Of a DNA stretch of 64,000 nt, positions 60,001-64,000 are shown piece after piece. Position 1 is the stretch's first letter. Each line of letters starts with the position of its first letter. The stretch spans positions 1-64,000 of the forward strand of contig JACKEO010000015.1 of assembly GCA_020632955.1 (NCBI GenBank), in the 5' to 3' direction. Below the pieces are notes generated by a model. It made no database searches. It was not told the origin of the DNA and saw only the letters and a list, made by a program, of their open reading frames with translations. The translations under genes and the position numbers were made by a program. The DNA comes from Alphaproteobacteria bacterium (GTDB taxonomy: Bacteria; Myxococcota_A; UBA796; GCA-2862545).

Positions 60001-62251
60001 CTGGCGCATCGCCGGCGAGAGCCGTCCCGGCTCGCTCGTGGCCTTCGACGGCCTGCGTGGCGAGCTCGTCGCCCTGGGTGACGCTGCGGGGCTGCGTGCC
60101 CTCTTCGCCGCGGAGCGTCCCGAGGACGGCCGCGGTCTGGCCGCCGCGCTCGACGCGGTGGAGGATCCGGCAGCTGCCGAGGCGTGGTCCGAGCTCGCCG
60201 CGGGCGGCGACCTCCTCGACGCCCTGGCGCGCGAGCATGCCCTGGCCGCCGCAGGCCGCTGGGACGAGCTCTTCGACGCCTGGACGGCGCGCCTCCAGCA
60301 GACCTCGTCGGCCACGGAGCGGGAGCGCCTGGAGCGCAAGCGCCGGTGGGTGCTGGCCGACAAGCTCGCGCAGACCGATCGTGCGCTGAACCTGTACGAG
60401 CAGCTCCACGGCGAGCACCCGGAGGATCTCGAGATCCGCGAGAGCCTCGCCCGGGTCGCCGGGGCGCGCGGCGACGTCGACCGCGCCCTCGAGATGCTGC
60501 GGGGGCTGGTGGCGCAGGCCGCCACCTCGCGCGAGGCCGCGCGCTACGAGCGCCGCATCGCCGAGGTGCACCTGGCCAACGGCGACGAGCCCGCGGCGCG
60601 GCAGGCCCTCCTGGACGCCCTCGACCACGACTCCGAGGATCTCGACGCGCTCGTGGCGCTCCGCGACGTCTCGGAGCGCACCCACGACTACGACACCCTC
60701 CACACCGTGCTCAAGCGGCATGCGGCCCTGGTGCCCAAGGCCGAGCGCCTCGAGCTGCGCCGTGAGCTGGCCCGGGTGGCGGAGGACAAGCTGGCGGCCC
60801 CCGAGCGGGCCATCGAGGCCTGGCGTGCGGTCCTCGAGGACGCCCCGCGCGACGACGAGGCCCTACGCCACCTCTTCGAGCTGGGCGATCTGCAGGACGA
60901 TCTCGAGCTCATGACCGAGGTCGGCGAGCCGCTGGCCACCTACGGGCGCGGGGCGGATCGCGGCGAGGTGCTCCGTCGGCTGGGCCTGCGCAGCGAGAAG
61001 GCGGGTCGATCGGTCGACGCGCTCCGCTACCTCGAGGCGGCGATCGATCAGGATCCCCCCGACCGGGAGGCCGCCGAGCGGCTGGTGGCGCTGCACCGCA
61101 AGAGCGGCGACCACCTGGCCCTGGTGCGCGTGCTGAAGGTCCAGGCCGCCCTCGAGCCCGAGGTGGCCCAGGCCGTGGGCATCCTCCGGGAAGCCGTCCG
61201 CGTGGAGCTCGAGCAGCGGCACGATCGCACGGCGGCCCATGGCGTGGTGCAGCTCATCCTCGAGCGGTCCCCCGACGATCTGCCGGCGCTCAAGCTGCAC
61301 GCCGCCCTGCTCCACGAGGCGCGTCGCCTCGAGGAGGCGCTCGTGGTCCACGAGCAGCTCGAGCCGGCCCTTCGCGAGGTCGAGGACCTCGACGACTACG
61401 ACGTGCGCGTGGAGCTCACCGCCTTCTTCCACCGCTTCGGCGAGATGCTCCAGTCGCGCGGCCGCACCGACGAGGCACGCCTGCGCTACGAGCGCGCGCT
61501 CGAGCTGAACGCGGCCCACCTGCCCACGCTCGAGGCCGTGGGGCCGCTCTACGTCGCGGCGGAGGACTGGGAGCAGGCGGGGGCGGTCTACCAGCGCCTG
61601 CTCGAGCTCACGGGCGGGCAGGGCGATCCGGAGCAGGTGGCCCACATGTTCACCATGCTCGGGCTCGTGGAGCAGCACACGGGCCAGCTCGACAAGGCGT
61701 CCCGGCGCTTCAACCGGGCGCTGGAGGCCTTCCCGAACTTCCCGGCCGCGCTCAAGGGGCTCGCGCACGTCTACCGGGCCCGCGGCGACTGGAACAACGT
61801 CCTGCAGGCCTACAACCACGTCATCTACAATGCGACCCAGGTGGACGACATCGTCGAGGCGTACATGACGAAGGGCCGGGTGCTCGACGAGCAGATGCAG
61901 CGGCCCGACAAGGCGCAGCAGCACTACGAGCGCAGCCTCAACGTGAAGCCCGATCAGCCCGTGGCCTACCTGCGGCTGATGGAGCTGGCCCTGCGGCGCC
62001 AGGCCTACGAGGAGGTCGCCGACTACGCACGTCGCGGCCTGCAGGCGAGCGAGGAGGGCTCCGCGCACGACGCCGACCTGCTCCTCGGCCTCGCGCTGGC
62101 GCAGCACGAGCTGGAGGCCTCCCGTCAGGCCGGCGAGAGCCTCGCTCGCGCCCAGGAGCTCGGCGCCGACTGGCTCGCCACGCTCGGGGCCGATCCGCTC
62201 GCGGACGCCGCCGCGGTGTGCAGCCTGCTGCACGGACGGCTGCCCGCATGA
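57071..62251 (+). CDS. giant TPR-repeat protein with acidic N-terminus
   Basis: Up to 1726 residues. The N-terminus is very acidic (SFFDDDDEFDWFDEDSDVVD), then comes a Pro-rich linker (APPPPPPVYVTPRKS). From about residue 200 the protein is a long alpha solenoid of TPR-like helix pairs, degenerate at first and clear near the end: EDLEIRESLARVAGARGDVDRALE, DKASRRFNRALEAFPNFPAALKGLAHVYRARGDWNNVLQAY, KAQQHYERSLNVKPDQPVAYLRLM. No signal peptide, so it is likely cytoplasmic. ATG 57071 lacks a ribosome-binding site; GTG 57110 with GGAG is a good alternative. The stop overlaps the next gene (ATGA). Confidence 0.85.
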   Translation: MVGDPGSPARSVVVASPKDRIDKEDAPAAPSSFFDDDDEFDWFDEDSDVVDAEEARQRRAAIEAEAGGLRATIMPAGIEEEAEGLRRTLMPTGFEDEDEIPTVADDETPTDTGEDEAIAAGEAAAQAARAAVEATPKRTPRAPPPPPPVYVTPRKSNRPARSGGYLDSILPRTLEPPRLATAPVPVGSGPEVVEAIGVAGTRERVFELPTGDEAWRETVAVLELEAAGDPERKAGLLAQSAWVRLHRLDDREGARARLVEASEAGLEAGVAFRADLAEASVGHEDEAEAWRARAADLSGAAAADALRHVAAALTSRDDERAALEAALAADPDDLLAVERVVALARAAEDGEAQRDALVHLSTRLDPSSTPPVSTELGHVHARLGDHDAAQAAWRAALAVDPDLGSAWTALEASLLDADDHAGLAALYGEEAGRRPSEAGWWWWRAAGAWRLAGAQAETDAALDKAIAGGSVLARADREAWLAADGRFDELDAAVRDALGDQQPRLERGAALYRLAVTLERGNGAPALALAAYRDAAALGFVPAADAVEQALAAAGPSPELVRVLEDRLAAYDLPRTVDLVALALAQESLQPDSADALARFQEAARKDDPEALRGLARVARRRGDTAALVPALERLAGLDADPGLRAARALELGDLARAAGDAEGAAAAYARAIAPELGEVVALQRLVDTLVELGRRAEAAERLVDRGEAVSDEACVPWMLAGARLRLEDGDVEAALAVLDRVVERVPGLTLADVLRRRIAGARRPELAREALEQAGTEDARLALATLQVLDDEAPPAELAGHVAETLRDLHAARTGDWAERLVGAVSGERYLTAVIAAARAGDTSALDALEEADGAPPSVALARLAESDDRPLLAFRCADGADLSERERERLAVAASSSARDALARVRRRLDQAGMPVGALAEVAGLAAAANDHDTRRRAHLAVARRSSAAAERAAHAVWAATLSSSAAAHEDAAAAWRIAGESRPGSLVAFDGLRGELVALGDAAGLRALFAAERPEDGRGLAAALDAVEDPAAAEAWSELAAGGDLLDALAREHALAAAGRWDELFDAWTARLQQTSSATERERLERKRRWVLADKLAQTDRALNLYEQLHGEHPEDLEIRESLARVAGARGDVDRALEMLRGLVAQAATSREAARYERRIAEVHLANGDEPAARQALLDALDHDSEDLDALVALRDVSERTHDYDTLHTVLKRHAALVPKAERLELRRELARVAEDKLAAPERAIEAWRAVLEDAPRDDEALRHLFELGDLQDDLELMTEVGEPLATYGRGADRGEVLRRLGLRSEKAGRSVDALRYLEAAIDQDPPDREAAERLVALHRKSGDHLALVRVLKVQAALEPEVAQAVGILREAVRVELEQRHDRTAAHGVVQLILERSPDDLPALKLHAALLHEARRLEEALVVHEQLEPALREVEDLDDYDVRVELTAFFHRFGEMLQSRGRTDEARLRYERALELNAAHLPTLEAVGPLYVAAEDWEQAGAVYQRLLELTGGQGDPEQVAHMFTMLGLVEQHTGQLDKASRRFNRALEAFPNFPAALKGLAHVYRARGDWNNVLQAYNHVIYNATQVDDIVEAYMTKGRVLDEQMQRPDKAQQHYERSLNVKPDQPVAYLRLMELALRRQAYEEVADYARRGLQASEEGSAHDADLLLGLALAQHELEASRQAGESLARAQELGADWLATLGADPLADAAAVCSLLHGRLPA

Positions 62252-62880
62252 GCCTCTGGATCCTCGCCCTGCTCGCCTGCGGCGACGCGCCGTCCAATGC
62301 CCCCGAGGCCGCGCCGGTCCCGGCGGGCGACGACGAGGCCGCTGCGCTCGTGGAGCCGCCGGTCAGCGACCCCGACGACATGCCCGTGCCCTCCGAGCGG
62401 GTGGTCACGCCGCAGGGGGAGCCGGTCGACGACGCCGACGGCTACGTGCCCGACCTGGTCACCCCCACGCTGCCTCCCGGGCTCGTCGTGGAGGCCGTGT
62501 ACGAGCCCGGGGTGCTCCTCGAGGACCGCATCGCCGATCTGGCGGCCGCGGCCCGCCTCGACGGCGTGCTGCCTGTCGTGGAGCTGTGGGGCGGCTGGTG
62601 CGGGAGCTGCCGGCGCCTGCACGAGTCCATGGCCGATCCGCAGATGCTCGATGCCTTCGCGGGCACGCGCATCATCCGGGTCGACACGGTGGCGTGGAAG
62701 GAGGCGATGGTCACGCTGCAGGTGGGCAACGCCGACCAGTTCTCGATCCCGGCCTTCTACGTGGCCAAGGCCGACGGCGCCCTGGGCTCGTCCATCGACG
62801 GCCACGCCTGGCGCGAGAACGTCCCGGAGAACATGGCCCCGCCGCTCAAGCGGTTCTTCCGCCAGCACGGCGCGCGGTAG
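62248..62880 (+). CDS. thioredoxin-like lipoprotein
   Basis: 210 residues. Lipobox LALLAC (Cys11), then 65 residues of acidic, Pro-rich linker (PAGDDEAAALVEPPVSDPDD). The thioredoxin fold has VVELWGGWCGSCRRLHESM with active-site W117-C-G-S-C121, and the cis-Pro region NADQFSIPAFYVAKADGALG. The CGSC centre suggests a periplasmic disulfide reductase or DsbD-gamma-like partner. It is translationally coupled to the giant TPR gene (ATGA 62248-62251). Confidence 0.87.
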   Translation: MSLWILALLACGDAPSNAPEAAPVPAGDDEAAALVEPPVSDPDDMPVPSERVVTPQGEPVDDADGYVPDLVTPTLPPGLVVEAVYEPGVLLEDRIADLAAAARLDGVLPVVELWGGWCGSCRRLHESMADPQMLDAFAGTRIIRVDTVAWKEAMVTLQVGNADQFSIPAFYVAKADGALGSSIDGHAWRENVPENMAPPLKRFFRQHGAR

Positions 62881-62893
62881 CGTCCGGCCGGGT

Positions 62894-62924
62894 GCCGTCG
62901 ACGCGGCGAGGCCGCCACGACGGC
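62894..62924. terminator. hairpin between thioredoxin lipoprotein and the last gene
   Basis: GCCGTCG (62894-62900) pairs with CGACGGC (62918-62924), and inside them GCGGC (62903-62907) pairs with GCCGC (62911-62915) around GAG, with a 2x2 internal loop. Twelve base pairs in all, between convergent genes at 62880 (+) and 62929 (-). No T-tract. Confidence 0.55.
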
Positions 62925-62928
62925 GCGA

Positions 62929-64000
62929 TCAGGCCCGCGCGGGCACGAGGCTCACGGCGGTGCCGCCCATGGCCGCGCCGGCGAGGACCAGCAGCACCAT
63001 CGGGCCCACCCACGGCAGCACGGCGCCCAGCGTGAGCACCCCCACGGTGCCCACCACCGCGGGCACGGGCCCCGCAGCAGAGGGCACGAGGCGCTCGCTG
63101 CCGATCTGGACCAGGGCGCCGAAGCCGAAGGCCCATGCCGCGAGGAGGGTGCCACCGAGCAGGGCCGCGAGCGGCACCGTGGGCGCGTGGCCCAGCAGGG
63201 AGGGCAGCACGGCGGGGACGACGCCCACGAGGAGGCCCCCCGCGGCCAGGGAGGCCACGGGGCGCTCGACCAGCGCGCGGGCCGCACGCTCCACGCGCGC
63301 GGGACGCCACGCCCGGAGCAGCAGCACGAGGGCGGCGGCGAGCAACGCCGGCACCAGGCGGAGCGCGAGCCGGCCCAGGGGCAGGGGACCGTCGACGAGC
63401 AGCGCGCCGGCCGCGGGGGAGCCCGCCAGCGGACCGCCGTGGCCCGCCACGCGTCCGCCGGGGTCCACCGCCACGTCGCCCCCCAGGGCCACGGCCTCGC
63501 CGCCCACGGAGCCCGTGCCGCCCACGTGGAGCTGGCCGCCCAGGCTCACGGCGTGCCGCAGCACCGTGCCCATCACGCGCACGTCGGCGCCCAGCCCGAT
63601 GGCATCGCGCACCACCGAACCGGAGGGCACGACGAGCTGACCGCCCACGCGGAGGAGATCCTCCGCGGGCAGGGAGGCGGACGTCGCGGGTGCGCCGGCC
63701 ACGGCGAGGCGCAGGCGGACGAGCGCGGCCTCCTCCGCTGTGGCCAGCAGCGCGTCGAGCGTGGCGGTGCGCGCGGCGGGGGACAGGGCGGCGACCAGCT
63801 CGTCGCGCAGCGCCTCCTCCCGGGCCTCCAGCTCGGCGAGCCGCGACCTCAGGTGCTCGAGGGCGACGGCGCGCTGGGCGGGCGGACCGGTGGACAGCCG
63901 CTCGGCCCAGCCGTCGAGGGCCTCGAGGCGGGGATCGGCGGTGAGGGGAGCGGGCGCGACCACCGACCCGGACCCGTCGAGGCCCACCTCGGGAGGCGGG
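62929..64000 (-). CDS. membrane protein with beta-helix-like repeats, 5' end possibly cut by the window
   Basis: About 350 residues are visible; the frame stays open to the window edge, with a possible GTG start at 63987. The N-terminal third is helical (ALEHLRSRLAELEAREEALR). The middle shows short Gly/Val repeats like a bactofilin or right-handed beta-helix (LLRVGGQLVVPSGSVVRDAI, VSLGGQLHVGGTGSVGGEAV, GDVAVDPGGRVAG). The C-terminal 150 residues have four or five membrane helices. Polymer-forming proteins fused to membrane helices occur in many bacteria with unknown roles. Confidence 0.6.
   Translation of the reverse strand, partial: PPPEVGLDGSGSVVAPAPLTADPRLEALDGWAERLSTGPPAQRAVALEHLRSRLAELEAREEALRDELVAALSPAARTATLDALLATAEEAALVRLRLAVAGAPATSASLPAEDLLRVGGQLVVPSGSVVRDAIGLGADVRVMGTVLRHAVSLGGQLHVGGTGSVGGEAVALGGDVAVDPGGRVAGHGGPLAGSPAAGALLVDGPLPLGRLALRLVPALLAAALVLLLRAWRPARVERAARALVERPVASLAAGGLLVGVVPAVLPSLLGHAPTVPLAALLGGTLLAAWAFGFGALVQIGSERLVPSAAGPVPAVVGTVGVLTLGAVLPWVGPMVLLVLAGAAMGGTAVSLVPARA

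Noticed and set aside
56897..60721. A 1274-codon minus-strand frame opposite the TPR gene
   Set aside because: It mirrors the codon structure of the TPR gene, has no recognisable domain and lacks a ribosome-binding site.

Overview
The window is a single GC-rich (about 70% or more), gene-dense stretch with no insertion sequence, phage gene, CRISPR array or rRNA. It holds 55 protein genes, two of them cut by the window edges, and one tRNA; no stretch longer than 170 bases lacks a gene. Many genes start with GTG, neighbours often overlap by exactly 4 bases (ATGA/GTGA), and lipoproteins with Asp/Thr-rich linkers are abundant. With a Mla-type lipid transport operon, a eukaryote-like Ser/Thr kinase, ASPIC/UnbV and FG-GAP lipoproteins and a choice-of-anchor/VWA lipoprotein, this points to a Gram-negative bacterium of the Myxococcota ('deltaproteobacterial') type. 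That assignment is inference.

Region 1 (1-8025) is the end of the spc ribosomal operon and the alpha operon: rplE (cut), rpsH, rplF, rplR, rpsE, rpmD, rplO, secY, rpsM, rpsK, rpoA, rplQ. rpsN, adk, map, infA, rpmJ and rpsD are missing from their usual places. A Fur-family regulator and secG follow. Region 2 (8110-17905) has a glycine-rich lipoprotein, the glycolytic operon gap-pgk-tpiA on the minus strand, a COG2509-type flavoprotein, tRNA-Gly(GCC), two tandem CDP-alcohol phosphatidyltransferases with a lipoprotein, and nadB.

Region 3 (17883-25990) is the most intriguing. After an FG-GAP lipoprotein comes a tightly coupled set: SGNH protein plus MBOAT acyltransferase, a DUF5989-like small membrane protein on the opposite strand, then SGNH protein, membrane-anchored ferritin-like di-iron protein, NodU/CmcH-type carbamoyltransferase and a second DUF5989-like peptide. 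It looks like an uncharacterised system for O-acylation and O-carbamoylation of an exported glycan or small molecule. Directly after it lies a cytochrome P450 with two KstR-like palindromes in its leader.

Region 4 (27458-45325) mixes cell-surface and housekeeping genes: a receptor-L/LRR-like lipoprotein, a zinc-ribbon protein, a small secreted protein of lower GC, a fatty-acid hydroxylase, a GT-C glycosyltransferase, hemC, a Ser/Thr kinase, an MFS transporter, hemE-hemH, an odd radical-SAM-like/glycosyltransferase fusion and a VWA lipoprotein. Region 5 (45353-64000) has a hotdog protein, pheS-pheT (PheT lacks the tRNA-binding domain), two tandem ASPIC/UnbV lipoproteins, an unknown protein leading into mlaE-mlaF-mlaD, a 1.7-kilo-residue TPR protein coupled to a thioredoxin-like lipoprotein, and the end of a beta-helix-like membrane protein.

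A structural theme runs through the window: all ten convergent gene junctions carry a GC-rich inverted repeat without a U-tract, and in six of them both stop codons lie in the stem.
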